Source: an uncultured Armatimonadota bacterium (lineage in GTDB: Bacteria; Armatimonadota; Fimbriimonadia; Fimbriimonadales; Fimbriimonadaceae). From it: a DNA stretch of 64,000 bases. Of the stretch, positions 48,270 to 58,143 are shown piece after piece. The stretch spans positions 1 through 64,000 of the forward strand of contig CAIUHP010000045.1 of NCBI GenBank assembly GCA_903899015.1. The letters run 5' to 3'. A program made the position numbers and the translations under genes. The notes beneath the pieces are model-generated. The model made no database searches and was not told the DNA's origin. It worked only from the letters and a program-made list of their open reading frames with translations. Within the stretch, counting starts at the first letter, position 1, and each line of letters starts with the position of its first letter.

Positions 48270-49250
48270 GTGGCTAGTAAGGTTCGAATTGGTTTTGTCG
48301 GAGCAGGCGGAATAGCAAATGCCCATCGAGAAGCTTTAGAAAAGGTTCCCGACGCACAGATTGTTGCAGTGACGGACGCTAGCGTGGATGCAGCTCAAGC
48401 TCTGGCGGCGAAGTCTGGAGCGACCGTATACCCTTCAGCGACGTCCATGGCAAAGGATGGCGGATTAGACGCGATGTTCATCCTTCTTCCGCCGTTCGCG
48501 CACGGCGAGGCTGAACATGCCGCCCTGACCCACAATATTCCATTTTTCTGTGAGAAACCAGTCGGACTGGATGAAGGGTTTCTCGCCGAAATTGCTCAGG
48601 CGGTCCGCCAGCAGCAATTGCTTACGAGCGTTGGCTACATGAATCGCTACCGCCAAAGCGTGAACCGAGTGAAGGAAATTTTGGCTACCGAACCCGCAAT
48701 TCTCGCATTTGGAGGATGGTGGGGAGGCAGCCCAGGAAATCATCCCTGGTGGACGGATAAGGCAAAAAGTGGAGGCCAATTTCACGAACAAGCGACTCAC
48801 ACGGTCGATATTGCGCGCTACTTGTTCGGAGAGGCAGTCGAGGTTTATGCGGCCGCGGCAAATGGATTTAACAAAGGAATTACTGGCTACATCATGGATG
48901 ACGCCGTGTCGGTTGTCATTCGGTTCGCCAGTGGAGGTGTTGCAAACTTAATGGCCAGTGTGAGCTCCAACGCAGGAGGGAGCCTATTTTTGGATCTTCA
49001 TTCGCTAAACCATAACTTTAAGTTTACGGACTGGAATCACCACGTGGTGATCCATGCCAAAGGATCAGATTCGGTGGAGATTAAGGGGGAAGAGGGAATT
49101 TTCTCCATCGAAGATGCGGCTTTCGTAGCCGCTCTCCAAACCGGAGACCGATCACTGATTCGATCGGATTATGCCGATGGCGTGAAGACGTCTCTGGTCT
49201 CCCTCGCCGCAAATCGGAGCTTGCAATCGGGTAAGCCGGTTGCACTTTAG
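48270..49250 (+). CDS. Gfo/Idh/MocA family sugar oxidoreductase
   Basis: A 326-residue NAD(P)-dependent dehydrogenase. The Rossmann loop GFVGAGGIANAHREAL opens the protein, FCEKPVGLDE carries the catalytic Lys motif EKP, and FHEQATHTVDIARYLFG matches the downstream active-site helix. GTG start with GGAGGAGC upstream. Followed 8 bp later by a sugar isomerase gene, so it probably acts in sugar or inositol catabolism. Confidence 0.93.
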   Translation: MASKVRIGFVGAGGIANAHREALEKVPDAQIVAVTDASVDAAQALAAKSGATVYPSATSMAKDGGLDAMFILLPPFAHGEAEHAALTHNIPFFCEKPVGLDEGFLAEIAQAVRQQQLLTSVGYMNRYRQSVNRVKEILATEPAILAFGGWWGGSPGNHPWWTDKAKSGGQFHEQATHTVDIARYLFGEAVEVYAAAANGFNKGITGYIMDDAVSVVIRFASGGVANLMASVSSNAGGSLFLDLHSLNHNFKFTDWNHHVVIHAKGSDSVEIKGEEGIFSIEDAAFVAALQTGDRSLIRSDYADGVKTSLVSLAANRSLQSGKPVAL

Positions 49251-49258
49251 GAAAACTC

Positions 49259-50023
49259 ATGCCAATTCATCAATCATTTTCATGGTGGTGCTTCGCGAAT
49301 CAAGGTGTCGAAGATCGAGAGTTGCTTCGAGCCGCCAAACGAATCGGCTACGAAGCGGTCGAATTGCTTCCAACCGAGAAGCTCTATTTGGCCGCCGAAG
49401 AGGGCCTTGTGATCGCATCGCACCCGGGGCATCGCCTTCAACTAGAGGGCCTCAATGACCTCGGCTGCCACAACGAAATAGAGGACACCATCCTCGGAAA
49501 TCTTGAGTTGGCCAAGGAATACAAGATCCCTAACCTGATCGTGTTCAGCGGTGAGCGTCGCCCTGGACACTCGGACCAAGAGGGCATTGAGAATTCCGCC
49601 ATTGGCCTCAAACGAGTTGTCGGTGCGGCAGAGGAAGCAGGTGTAAACCTGATTATTGAACTGCTGAACAGCAAAGTGGACCACCGAGGCTATCAATGTG
49701 ATCGGACTCAATGGGGAGTTGCCGTATGCGATCTCGTAGGGTCGCAACGAGTCAAGTTACTCTACGACATCTATCATATGCAGATCATGGAGGGCGACAT
49801 TATCCGTACTGTTCGGGATTACCATCCTTATTTTGCCCACTACCATACTGCTGGTAATCCTGGACGTCGCGACATGGATGACACCCAAGAACTCCACTAC
49901 CCGCCGATTATCAGGGCGATTATGGAATCGGGATATAGCGGTTATGTTGGGCACGAATTTATGCCTAAAGGGCCAGTCATTCCCGCGCTAGAGGCGGCCT
50001 TTAAACTTTGCAAACTGGAATAA
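49259..50023 (+). CDS. sugar phosphate isomerase/epimerase (hydroxypyruvate isomerase-like)
   Basis: A 254-residue TIM-barrel enzyme of the xylose isomerase-like/AP endonuclease 2 superfamily. Metal-ligand motifs: NLIIELLNSKVD (Glu), VKLLYDIYHMQIMEGD (Asp and His), HYHTAGNPGR and SGYVGHEFMPKG (Glu). The set resembles hydroxypyruvate isomerase. Coupled to the preceding oxidoreductase; a joint pathway is inferred. Confidence 0.9.
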   Translation: MPIHQSFSWWCFANQGVEDRELLRAAKRIGYEAVELLPTEKLYLAAEEGLVIASHPGHRLQLEGLNDLGCHNEIEDTILGNLELAKEYKIPNLIVFSGERRPGHSDQEGIENSAIGLKRVVGAAEEAGVNLIIELLNSKVDHRGYQCDRTQWGVAVCDLVGSQRVKLLYDIYHMQIMEGDIIRTVRDYHPYFAHYHTAGNPGRRDMDDTQELHYPPIIRAIMESGYSGYVGHEFMPKGPVIPALEAAFKLCKLE

Positions 50024-50059
50024 AAAATGGGTGCGAGACCTCATTGGATCCCGCACCCA
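50022..50059. terminator. bidirectional terminator
   Basis: TGGGTGCG (50028-50035) pairs with CGCACCCA (50052-50059). On the minus strand it is followed by TTTTTT (50027-50022), a good terminator for the convergent secreted-protein gene; the plus side has ACTCTC. Confidence 0.82.
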
Positions 50060-50082
50060 CTCTCAGTTGATCGTTTGCTTAT

Positions 50083-50616
50083 TCAGGGGAATACCAGCGC
50101 ATCCATGGCCGCTTCTGGCACGCCAGGATTGATGGATGTTGAGGCAACAAAGACGCCGTTGATTGTCTTTCCAACCATTCTCCAGCCTGGACGATCGTTA
50201 ACATCTTTGAAAATTCGAGCGTCAACGATCATTTTCGTCATTGCTTCAAGTGAAACTCCTGGCACCGCCGGTGTTTCGTAGAGGCAAGTGAGTCCACCCT
50301 TTTTGTAACCGTATTCAAGCTGAGCTACCATCTGGGGCTTTTTCAGCTTTCCGCCGAATCCGGCCGGCAAGGTCGCGAAGTGTGCGACAGCCTCGTTGAA
50401 CTTCTTCTTGTCGAGAACCACATGCTTGAAAGTCAGATTCTTTGCAAGGAACGGAAATGGAATTCGGGTTGGGGTAATGCCGGAAGAGGGTGGGCGCTGT
50501 CGTCGCTTAGGACCAGGTCGCTGAGCGAACGACTGAACCGTTAGGATAGAAAGAGCAAGGACAAGACCAGTTTGCAATAAAAAAGGAGATCGAATAAATC
50601 TTCCGACGCTTCGCAT
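50083..50616 (-). CDS. secreted protein of unknown function
   Basis: A 177-residue protein with a signal peptide (about 1-32, ending SFAQ), a Pro/Arg-rich linker and a compact domain (KHVVLDKKKFNEAVAHF ... WRMVGKTINGVFVAS). No family recognised. Monocistronic with its own terminator. Confidence 0.72.
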   Translation of the reverse strand: MRSVGRFIRSPFLLQTGLVLALSILTVQSFAQRPGPKRRQRPPSSGITPTRIPFPFLAKNLTFKHVVLDKKKFNEAVAHFATLPAGFGGKLKKPQMVAQLEYGYKKGGLTCLYETPAVPGVSLEAMTKMIVDARIFKDVNDRPGWRMVGKTINGVFVASTSINPGVPEAAMDALVFP

Positions 50617-50654
50617 TTAACTAGTATAGGTCCTGAGAGGGATATTCTGTAACT

Positions 50655-52733
50655 ATGTTGGTTCCTTTCCTAACCTCCCTGGTTATGCAAACGGGAGGCG
50701 AGATCGTCCTCACCCAGTCGATGGATGCGATTCGCTCATCGGTAAGGATAAAGCACGGCGATTACACTCTTGCGGACCTCAATGGCAGCGGTGCTCTCCG
50801 AGTGGATGCCGATAATGTCACCATCGATTTTCAAGGTTCGACAATCGAATCTCCAGTGGCTAAAACCGGCCGCCTGGAAACATTTAATGGCATCGGGCTG
50901 TCTATTTCCGACCACAAGCATGTGACGATCCGAAACGTCAAAATTCACGGCTTTCAATTCAATATCAAGGCCCTTCGATGTGGAAACCTGACGCTTGAGA
51001 ATTGTGAACTGGGCCAATCACGATCCCAGAAAATTGTCGACCATGGAACCTGGAACGCGATTTGGCTGGATCTGAGAGGATTGGAATCGTGGCGCAGTTA
51101 CGGAGCTGCCGCTTGGTTAGAAGAATGCACCGTGCCGTTTGTGAAAGGTGTGAGAGCAAACCAATCTCAGAACGGGCTCATCATGGTCAAATCCAAGTAC
51201 GGCACCGTGGTTGGTTGTGATTTTTCCTATAACTCGGGTTGGGGCATCGCGCTTTGTCGCTCAAGCGATAACTTAATTTGTTGGAACCACGCAGATTTCG
51301 TGAACCGTCCGTGGGCGGGTGGTTGGGGTGGCGACTCGAGTGGAGTCACCGAGACGACGCAGTGCAATCGGAATATCTGGGCTTTCAATTCATTTACCCA
51401 CAGCGGAGACGGCTTTTTTCTCGCCACGTTGAATGGCGGTTTTGATGACAAGGGAGTACTTCACGAAGAGGGGCCCTGTGCAGGAAACTGGGTCGTTCGC
51501 AATGATGGATCTTGGTCCACCGCGAATGCTTTCGAAGCGACTTTTTCGACCAAGAACATCTTCTATCGAAACACCGCCAATGACTCGAATTACGGGTTCT
51601 GGCTCGGTTACTCCAACGGGAACATCGTGGCGGGCAACGAAATCATTCGAAGCCATCAGGATGGCATTGCAAACGAGCAAGGCTCGCGCTGCGTCTATGT
51701 CGGAAACACCATTGAAGACACGGCGGGAAGTGCCATTCACCTTTGGAGCGGTCTGGAAGAACGATTCAAGGTCTCGCCTTCCGATGGAAATTTGATTGCC
51801 CGCAATAGGATCGTGAACGCTAAGGCGGGATTGACTCTTCAGAACTCGACCCATGCCATTTTGGAGGACAACGACTTTCTCAATGCGCCGATTAGCAAAG
51901 ATCTCAAGCAAGGGAAGGGGATGGGGATCAATGAACTGGAAGTCCCACGCAAACAGGAGATCATGAATCTGAAGCCTAAGGGGTTTAGGATGTATCGAGC
52001 CACGGATCTTCCTCGGGGTTGGCAATGGCTCGCTCCCACCGCTTATGGCATGAAGGATTATCGCAAGGTGTTGGCGCCTTGGACGATGCAGGATGCCCGA
52101 ACCATCCGATTATTCGTTCGACCGAATCTCGTGAAGAAAGTGGATATCCCAACCTGGATGGAAGTCTCGATCAAGGGGAAAGAGCCCAACGAATGGTTGG
52201 TCACCCCAAAAAACAACGAGGACCCAATCGGTAAATATCGGCCGTTTCGATTCCGAGTGATTGGTAAGAGTGGAAAGGAAGAGTGGGTCGAAGGCCAACT
52301 CCTCGATCTGAAGTGGCACATTCGATGGTTCAACTGGTTCCGTAACGATCATGATGCTTTCTCAGATTCAGAAGGCTGGAAGACCTTGTTTGACGGACCC
52401 GCGATCAAGGAAGAGGTGCGAGGAGACTTACCCGAGATCGTGGGCTATCGCGCCCCGGAGCCTGGGCTCCCAAAGGATCACTACGCAATGGTGGCAGACA
52501 CGAAACTCAAGCTTGGGAGCGGTACCTATCGGTTCGATACGCTGTCCGATGATGGAATCCAGGTTCTCGTGGATGGCAATCTTGTCATCAATAACTGGAC
52601 CCACCACGGTGGAACGCAAGACACGGGGAGCCTCAACCTAGCCTCAGGTGTTCATTCCATTGAGGTGCGTTACTGTCAAGAAGATGGCGGCGCTGCTCTC
52701 TCAGTTCACTGGAGTCAAATCGGGTCCAAGTAA
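50655..52733 (+). CDS. right-handed beta-helix protein with C-terminal PA14 domain
   Basis: A 692-residue protein with a probable signal peptide. A parallel beta-helix (about 40-420) is shown by repeated short motifs such as GNLTLENCELG, NLIARNRIVN and GNIVAGNEI, as in pectate lyase/NosD folds. A PA14-like domain closes the protein (about 600-690: TLSDDGIQVLVDGNLVINNW, HSIEVRYCQEDGGA). It probably binds or cuts extracellular polysaccharide. Substrate unknown. Confidence 0.83.
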   Translation: MLVPFLTSLVMQTGGEIVLTQSMDAIRSSVRIKHGDYTLADLNGSGALRVDADNVTIDFQGSTIESPVAKTGRLETFNGIGLSISDHKHVTIRNVKIHGFQFNIKALRCGNLTLENCELGQSRSQKIVDHGTWNAIWLDLRGLESWRSYGAAAWLEECTVPFVKGVRANQSQNGLIMVKSKYGTVVGCDFSYNSGWGIALCRSSDNLICWNHADFVNRPWAGGWGGDSSGVTETTQCNRNIWAFNSFTHSGDGFFLATLNGGFDDKGVLHEEGPCAGNWVVRNDGSWSTANAFEATFSTKNIFYRNTANDSNYGFWLGYSNGNIVAGNEIIRSHQDGIANEQGSRCVYVGNTIEDTAGSAIHLWSGLEERFKVSPSDGNLIARNRIVNAKAGLTLQNSTHAILEDNDFLNAPISKDLKQGKGMGINELEVPRKQEIMNLKPKGFRMYRATDLPRGWQWLAPTAYGMKDYRKVLAPWTMQDARTIRLFVRPNLVKKVDIPTWMEVSIKGKEPNEWLVTPKNNEDPIGKYRPFRFRVIGKSGKEEWVEGQLLDLKWHIRWFNWFRNDHDAFSDSEGWKTLFDGPAIKEEVRGDLPEIVGYRAPEPGLPKDHYAMVADTKLKLGSGTYRFDTLSDDGIQVLVDGNLVINNWTHHGGTQDTGSLNLASGVHSIEVRYCQEDGGAALSVHWSQIGSK

Positions 52734-52754
52734 GACCAACACCTCCAGGCAACA

Positions 52755-52790
52755 AAAAGCCCCCGGTGCCAGAAGGCATCAGGGGCTTTT
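52755..52790. terminator. bidirectional terminator
   Basis: AAAAGCCCC (52755-52763) pairs with GGGGCTTTT (52782-52790), with an inner stem GGTGCC/GGCATC and loop AGAA. A and T runs flank both sides; it separates the convergent beta-helix and repeat-protein genes. Confidence 0.92.
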
Positions 52791-52802
52791 CACTGGTTTT
52801 AC

Positions 52803-54032
52803 TTAGACATGAAGCGAGACTTTGAATGTGACCTTGTGGCCAGCAGGATCCATCGCTGTAATCGTTGCCTGAGTATGGGCCGTGACGGCCGACGTGGTCA
52901 CAGGGAAGGAAATCCCGAGTTGGCCAGCAGGAATGGTTACGCTGCCAGGAACTTGGACACTTGCCGAACTGCTCGACAGAGAAATGACCACTCCACCGGT
53001 TGGAGCGGCTGCGTTTAGCAAAACTGCTCCCGTGGTGCTGGTGCCGCCGACGATGTCTTTCGGACTGATTCCAAGTCCAACGAGCTTGAGTGGCATGACC
53101 GCAATGTGACTCGAAACCGATTTATTGTTTGAATCGGTTGCGGTGATCTTGGCTACGCTCGTTGCAGTTACGGTAGAGGTCGTGACCGTAAACGTTGCTT
53201 GCTTCGCTCCGGCGGGAACCGTTACCGAACTTGGAACTTGAACAGAAGTCTGATCGCTGGCAAGAGTGACCACGAACCCTCCCGTAGGAGCAGCGCTGTT
53301 CAAGCGAACGGTACCGGTTGCAATTCCACCTGAGATCACGGCGTCTGGGCCGATGTTGAGCTCTTTGACATCAACGGTGACCGGAGCGGTGACTTTCAGC
53401 GTGTGCTTACTGAAGACTCCGTTCGCATCCGTTGCCACGATGAGCGCTTCGCCATTTTTCGTGACGGCAGTGGTAGTAACTGTGAACGTAACCGTGCTTG
53501 CACCCGCCGGTACGGTTACCGAGGCAGGTACCTGAGCATAGGCCTCGTTTGAAAGCAGATTGATCACCAAACCGCCTGCAGCCGTGTTGCCGCTTAAGGT
53601 CACGGTTCCAGTTGAGCTATTGCCGCCGACAACTGTTTCTGGCGAAAGCGAAAATGATTTGAGATAAGCAGGATAAACCTTGAGCTTTGTCTTAGCCGTT
53701 TTGCTGTTTGGATCGGTACCGGTGATATTTGCCGTATTGGCCGATGCTACCGGGCTGGTGACAATCGCAAAAGTTGCGGTCTTCTTTCCTGCCGCAACCG
53801 TTACTGAGGATGGCACCGTGACCGAAGTTTGGTCGCTCGCAAGATTGATGACAAATCCGCCTGAAGGGGCTTTGTCCGATATCTCAACTCCGCCGGTGGC
53901 GGCTTGACCACCCACGACGTACGAGGGTGAGACACCAATGTGTGAAATGTGTTGGGCCGCTGCCAGTCCAGGAAGTGACAGCAGGATTGTTCCCGCCATT
54001 ACGCTATTCAGAAGTCTTGAAATCTGTTTCAT
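52803..54032 (-). CDS. secreted protein with four Ig-like repeats
   Basis: A 409-residue exported protein with signal peptide (about 1-27). Four units of about 90 residues follow, each with a motif like VVGGxxxTGxVxLxxxAPxGG, then VQVPSSVTVPAGA and VTTSxVTxxxxAxITATD. The plan is that of bacterial Ig-like adhesion or stalk domains. The repeats are close copies at DNA level, so copy number may vary between strains. No enzymatic domain. Confidence 0.82.
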   Translation of the reverse strand: MKQISRLLNSVMAGTILLSLPGLAAAQHISHIGVSPSYVVGGQAATGGVEISDKAPSGGFVINLASDQTSVTVPSSVTVAAGKKTATFAIVTSPVASANTANITGTDPNSKTAKTKLKVYPAYLKSFSLSPETVVGGNSSTGTVTLSGNTAAGGLVINLLSNEAYAQVPASVTVPAGASTVTFTVTTTAVTKNGEALIVATDANGVFSKHTLKVTAPVTVDVKELNIGPDAVISGGIATGTVRLNSAAPTGGFVVTLASDQTSVQVPSSVTVPAGAKQATFTVTTSTVTATSVAKITATDSNNKSVSSHIAVMPLKLVGLGISPKDIVGGTSTTGAVLLNAAAPTGGVVISLSSSSASVQVPGSVTIPAGQLGISFPVTTSAVTAHTQATITAMDPAGHKVTFKVSLHV

Positions 54033-54191
54033 AGGCGTGTACCTAGCCTACAATTTAGGCTAAAAGGCTATCCCACCCATTAAATCACTGATTTTGTGTG
54101 GGAAGCATCGCACGAAAGCATTACGTTAACACTAAGGCGTTGGGGAATTGGTCCTGTTTCGCGACAGGAACCTTGAAGCGAACGCGATGAG

Positions 54192-55994
54192 CTAACGACG
54201 ATTGACAACAAATTCAACCAGTCGAGCTACCGCTTGATCGACGGTCAGATTCTGGGTATCAATGACGATCTCGGGTGCTTCTGGAACTTCGAACGGGGCA
54301 GATATGCCGGTGAACCCTGGCATTTGGCCCGCACGAGCTCGCTTATAGTGCCCCTTCGGATCGCGCCGCTCACACTCTTCAATCTCGGTTTTTACATAAA
54401 CTTCGGTGTACTGTTCTCCTAGAATCTCTCGAATCGCTCGTCGGTCGGAATTCATCGGCGTGATAAACGAACACACTGTGACATTGCCTAATTGAGCAAT
54501 CAGACCAGCCACATGAGCTGCTCGGCGAAGGTTCTCAGTTCGGTCTTCCGGGCTAAAGCCCAGGTCACTGTTGAGCCCGGTGCGCAAATCATCTCCATCC
54601 AGTCGTGCTGCTTGAATGCCTTCTAGCTTCAGCTGTTCGACCAGGGCATCGGCGATCGTGGATTTACCTGCGCCCGATAATCCGGTTAACCAGAGAACTT
54701 GGGGCTTGATCTGCTCGTCGGCAGGCATATCGGTCCGATGGGTTCGAGTAACCATGCCCGCTGCGACGACATTGTTGGTAACCGGGTCAATGAGCAAGAA
54801 AGAACCCAAAGATCGGTTGTGTTCGTAAGTGTCGATGAAGACCGGACGTCCGGTTGTCAAAACAATCCGACCGATATCATTCGTTTCGAGGCGACGAGTT
54901 TCGTCGCGGTGCAAGGTGTCGATATCGAATCGATAAACCACGTCTTCCAGCGTCGCCGACGTTTCGCGAGTCGTCTGACGAAGAACGTAAGGTCTACCGA
55001 TGAGCGAATGATCGTCAGACATCCAGCAAACGATGGCCTCAAACGACTGAGTAATTGCGGGAACGTTTCGAGGACGAACGAGCATGTCGCCTCGACTCAT
55101 ATCGACTTCGCGATCGAGAGTCACGAGAACGTTTGTTCCTGCCTTGGCCTGTTCCACTTCACCCTCTAGGTCGAAAAGTTTGGCCACGCAAGCTTTTTGT
55201 GCGGATGGTAGAACCAGAAGTTCTTCTCCTGCACGAACCGTTCCAGAAACGATCTGCCCCATGTACCCGCGGAAATTCTGATGCGGCCGAACGACGTACT
55301 GAATCGGGAGTCGCAAGTCCGTTGGCCCCTTCCGGCCGTCAGGTGAAAGTGATTCTAAGGTCTCCAGGACGGGCATGCCGCGGTACCAAGGCATGTTCTC
55401 GCTTGGGTTGACTATGTTGTCGCCTAGGAGTGCGGATACAGGAATAAACGTTAGGTTTGGTAGCGACAACTTAGACGAATAGTCTAAGAAGGCCTTTTTG
55501 ATGTTCGCGAAAACTTCCTCATCGAAGCCAACCAGGTCCATCTTGTTGACGACCACAACGACCTGGGGGACTCGAAGCAGGGAAGTGATAAATGCGTGTC
55601 GCTTCGATTGGTCGGTGAGGCCATTTCGGGCATCGATAAGGATGAGCGAAGCATCCGCGGTCGAGGCGCCGGTGATCATGTTCCGGGTGTATTGACGGTG
55701 CCCCGGGGTATCCGCAACGATGAATCGCTTTCTGGGGGTTGCGAAGTAACGGTAGGCAACGTCGATCGTGATCCCTTGTTCGCGCTCGGCTCGTAGACCG
55801 TCCGTCAACAAAGCGAGGTTGACCTCGGCTTCACCACGATGCTCACTTGCCCGTTTCAAAGCATCGTACTGATCTTCGAAAATCGACTTCGTATCATAAA
55901 GGAGCCTTCCGAGCAAGGTGCTCTTGCCATCGTCGACACTTCCGGCGGTCGAGATTCGAATGATCTCAAGGTTCTCTAAGGCGGTCTGACTCAT
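54192..55994 (-). CDS. cysNC: bifunctional sulfate adenylyltransferase GTPase/APS kinase
   Basis: A 600-residue fusion for sulfate activation. The N-terminal EF-Tu-like GTPase (CysN) has GSVDDGKST (18-26), DTPGHRQYTRNM and NKMDLVGFDE. From about residue 425 an APS kinase (CysC) follows with GLSGAGKST and LDGDDLRTGLNSDLGFS. It makes APS then PAPS. Its ATG overlaps the cysD stop by 1 nt (TAATG). No PAPS reductase is in view, so the product may feed sulfation or reduction. Confidence 0.95.
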   Translation of the reverse strand: MSQTALENLEIIRISTAGSVDDGKSTLLGRLLYDTKSIFEDQYDALKRASEHRGEAEVNLALLTDGLRAEREQGITIDVAYRYFATPRKRFIVADTPGHRQYTRNMITGASTADASLILIDARNGLTDQSKRHAFITSLLRVPQVVVVVNKMDLVGFDEEVFANIKKAFLDYSSKLSLPNLTFIPVSALLGDNIVNPSENMPWYRGMPVLETLESLSPDGRKGPTDLRLPIQYVVRPHQNFRGYMGQIVSGTVRAGEELLVLPSAQKACVAKLFDLEGEVEQAKAGTNVLVTLDREVDMSRGDMLVRPRNVPAITQSFEAIVCWMSDDHSLIGRPYVLRQTTRETSATLEDVVYRFDIDTLHRDETRRLETNDIGRIVLTTGRPVFIDTYEHNRSLGSFLLIDPVTNNVVAAGMVTRTHRTDMPADEQIKPQVLWLTGLSGAGKSTIADALVEQLKLEGIQAARLDGDDLRTGLNSDLGFSPEDRTENLRRAAHVAGLIAQLGNVTVCSFITPMNSDRRAIREILGEQYTEVYVKTEIEECERRDPKGHYKRARAGQMPGFTGISAPFEVPEAPEIVIDTQNLTVDQAVARLVEFVVNRR

Positions 55995-56917
55995 TAGAAA
56001 TACCCCTTAGATTTTCGATCTTCCATGGCGGATTCCGACCGTTTATCGTCGACGCGGGTACCTCGTTCGCTGGTGCGAGAGGCGGCAATTTCGGCAATCA
56101 CATCTTCCAGCGTTTCCGCAAAAGATAGAACCGCTCCCGTACATGTGGCATCACCAATCGTTCGGAATCGCACCCTCTGAATGGTCGGTACTTCACCCTC
56201 AATGGGGGCAAGAAATTCGGTATATGCCAACAATCCGCCTTCGCGAGGGACAACTGGTCTTTCGTGGCTAAAGTAGAGAGACGGAACGGGGATCTTGCGA
56301 GCTTGGATATAACCCCAAACATCCAATTCGGTCCAATTGCTAAGGGGGAAAACTCGGAATTGCTCGCCTCGATTTTTTCGCCCGTTGTACAGATTCCATA
56401 GTTCAGGGCGCTGATTCTTGGGATCCCATTGGCTTTGACTGTTTCGGTGCGAGAAAAATCGCTCTTTGGCGCGCGCTTTCTCTTCATCCCTGCGTGCTCC
56501 ACCGATACAAGCATCCAATTGGAGCTCTTCGATGGCTTTGACGAGGGTGACGGTTTGGAGTGCGTTTCTGCTTCGATTAGGTCCGGTTTCTTCTTGAACC
56601 AGCCCGGCATCGATCGTGTCTTGAACATATCGAACCAGCAGCTTGACCCCTAGTTCTTCCACTAATTCATCGCGAAAAACAATCGTTTCTGGGAAGTTGT
56701 GACCGGTGTCGATGTGCAAGAGTGGGAACGGGATGGGAGCAGGTGCGAAGGCGCGTCTCGACAGGTGCGCAAGGACGATAGAATCTTTACCACCCGAAAA
56801 GAGAAGTGCGGGGCGCTCAAATTGAGCCGCCGTTTCTCGAATAACATAAACCGCCTCCTCTTCCAACTCCTTAAGAGCCGGGGTCACCAGGGGTGAATCG
56901 GTGCGCGGAAACGACAT
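55994..56917 (-). CDS. cysD: sulfate adenylyltransferase subunit 2
   Basis: A 307-residue ATP pyrophosphatase subunit that makes adenylyl sulfate with CysN. The PP-loop LLFSGGKDSIV, the conserved FPLLHIDTGHNFPE, the RRDEEKARAKERFFS segment and NWTELDVWGYI are all present. It is upstream of and overlaps cysNC. The 190-bp upstream region shows no riboswitch I recognise. Confidence 0.95.
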   Translation of the reverse strand: MSFPRTDSPLVTPALKELEEEAVYVIRETAAQFERPALLFSGGKDSIVLAHLSRRAFAPAPIPFPLLHIDTGHNFPETIVFRDELVEELGVKLLVRYVQDTIDAGLVQEETGPNRSRNALQTVTLVKAIEELQLDACIGGARRDEEKARAKERFFSHRNSQSQWDPKNQRPELWNLYNGRKNRGEQFRVFPLSNWTELDVWGYIQARKIPVPSLYFSHERPVVPREGGLLAYTEFLAPIEGEVPTIQRVRFRTIGDATCTGAVLSFAETLEDVIAEIAASRTSERGTRVDDKRSESAMEDRKSKGYF

Positions 56918-57107
56918 CGGTTGATTATTCTACGCTTAAGGTTAGGATTGCGCGGGTGTTTCACTGGACGAATGAATTCTTACTTGAACTCGGCCCGTAA
57001 AGAAACTTTCTCACGCGCGCGAACATTATCTTTCCAGCGATGCGTTTCGCAACCGAGGCCCGTCCAAACGAGTAGAATAGGACGGCACTCGTTGTTGCAG
57101 CGCACGT

Positions 57108-58046
57108 TTGCAACAGTCATTCTACGTCCTGCCGGAATTACCTTTGAATACATCCCACGATAACGCCTCCGACCAGCATCACCGTGTTCCGTTCGGTCAA
57201 TTAACGCTGACTACAGGTCTGCAATTGGCCATTGCTCTGATCATTTTTCGTTTCGTTAAACCCGAAATGTTCTCCGCTGAACTTAAACACCCTGGCATGA
57301 TCGTTGCTTGGTTATTAGCTTTTGGTGTTCCTCTTAGCTTGTTCGAATATCTGTACCATCGATATTTGCTTCACTCGGCCGTTTTGCCATTCTTGAAAGC
57401 AATGCATCGGTCGCACTCTCACCACCATGGTTTGACTGCCGTTAAGGCATCGGTTTTAGCGAAGCAGCCAGAAAAGTTGGTCCCGGTCGCAAATGAGTAT
57501 GCCGTTGAAGAAGAGCATCAAGAAGAAGACATGATGTTTCCGGTCTATGCGCTTTCGATCTTCTTGGCGCTATTCACCTTGATCCTAGGCGTTCCCGCCA
57601 AACTACTTTTCCCAGCGCAGCCGGTGATTTTTGGGATCATTTTTGCAGTTGTGATCTACTACTCGTCGTACGAGTATTGGCACGCCGTAATGCACTTCCC
57701 ATACGACCGATTCTGGAAGCCACTCATTGAGTCGAAGAAGGTCGGGCCGATTGTGAAGCACGTTTATGGTTTCCACCTCATGCACCACTGGCGCCCAACT
57801 GCCAATCTAGCGGTTGTTGGACTTTGGGGTTTTGCGGTGTGGGATCACTTGTTTGGTACCCACCATCGACCAGAAAACACCCCGCTCGTTGGTGCTCAAG
57901 TGAATTATCACGATGCGAGTCTGAAAGGACCTCGCTGGCCAGTCACTACCATGGATAAGCATCAGTCGAAGCTCTATCAATGGTCGCGAAAGGTCGAAGC
58001 AGCTTGCGCTCGAATCTTCCTTGGACAAGGAAAGACCAAGAGTTAA
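57108..58046 (+). CDS. fatty-acid hydroxylase/sterol desaturase superfamily membrane enzyme
   Basis: A 312-residue di-iron membrane hydroxylase. His clusters typical of the superfamily: HRYLLH, HRSHSHHH, HAVMH and HLMHHW, set between four or so hydrophobic segments. Members hydroxylate fatty acids, sterols or carotenoids; the substrate is open. The start is uncertain, TTG 57108 or TTG 57144, neither with a good ribosome site. Confidence 0.82.
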   Translation: MQQSFYVLPELPLNTSHDNASDQHHRVPFGQLTLTTGLQLAIALIIFRFVKPEMFSAELKHPGMIVAWLLAFGVPLSLFEYLYHRYLLHSAVLPFLKAMHRSHSHHHGLTAVKASVLAKQPEKLVPVANEYAVEEEHQEEDMMFPVYALSIFLALFTLILGVPAKLLFPAQPVIFGIIFAVVIYYSSYEYWHAVMHFPYDRFWKPLIESKKVGPIVKHVYGFHLMHHWRPTANLAVVGLWGFAVWDHLFGTHHRPENTPLVGAQVNYHDASLKGPRWPVTTMDKHQSKLYQWSRKVEAACARIFLGQGKTKS

Positions 58047-58052
58047 AGACCT

Positions 58053-58091
58053 GAAGCCTCATAGCAAGATCGGGTCTTGCTATGAGACTTC
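58053..58091. terminator. bidirectional terminator
   Basis: GAAG-c-CTCATAGCAAGA (58053-58069) pairs with TCTTGCTATGAG-a-CTTC (58075-58091), loop TCGGG; 16 base pairs with one mismatch. It lies between the convergent hydroxylase and glpX genes. Confidence 0.8.
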
Positions 58092-58143
58092 TTCAAACGT
58101 TACCGCCGATCGGTAATTTCTAAGCAGACGGCCAATCTGCGCC

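Noticed and set aside
56918-57107. Riboswitch upstream of cysD
   Set aside because: I compared the minus strand with SAM-type consensus by eye and found no match or clear stem set.
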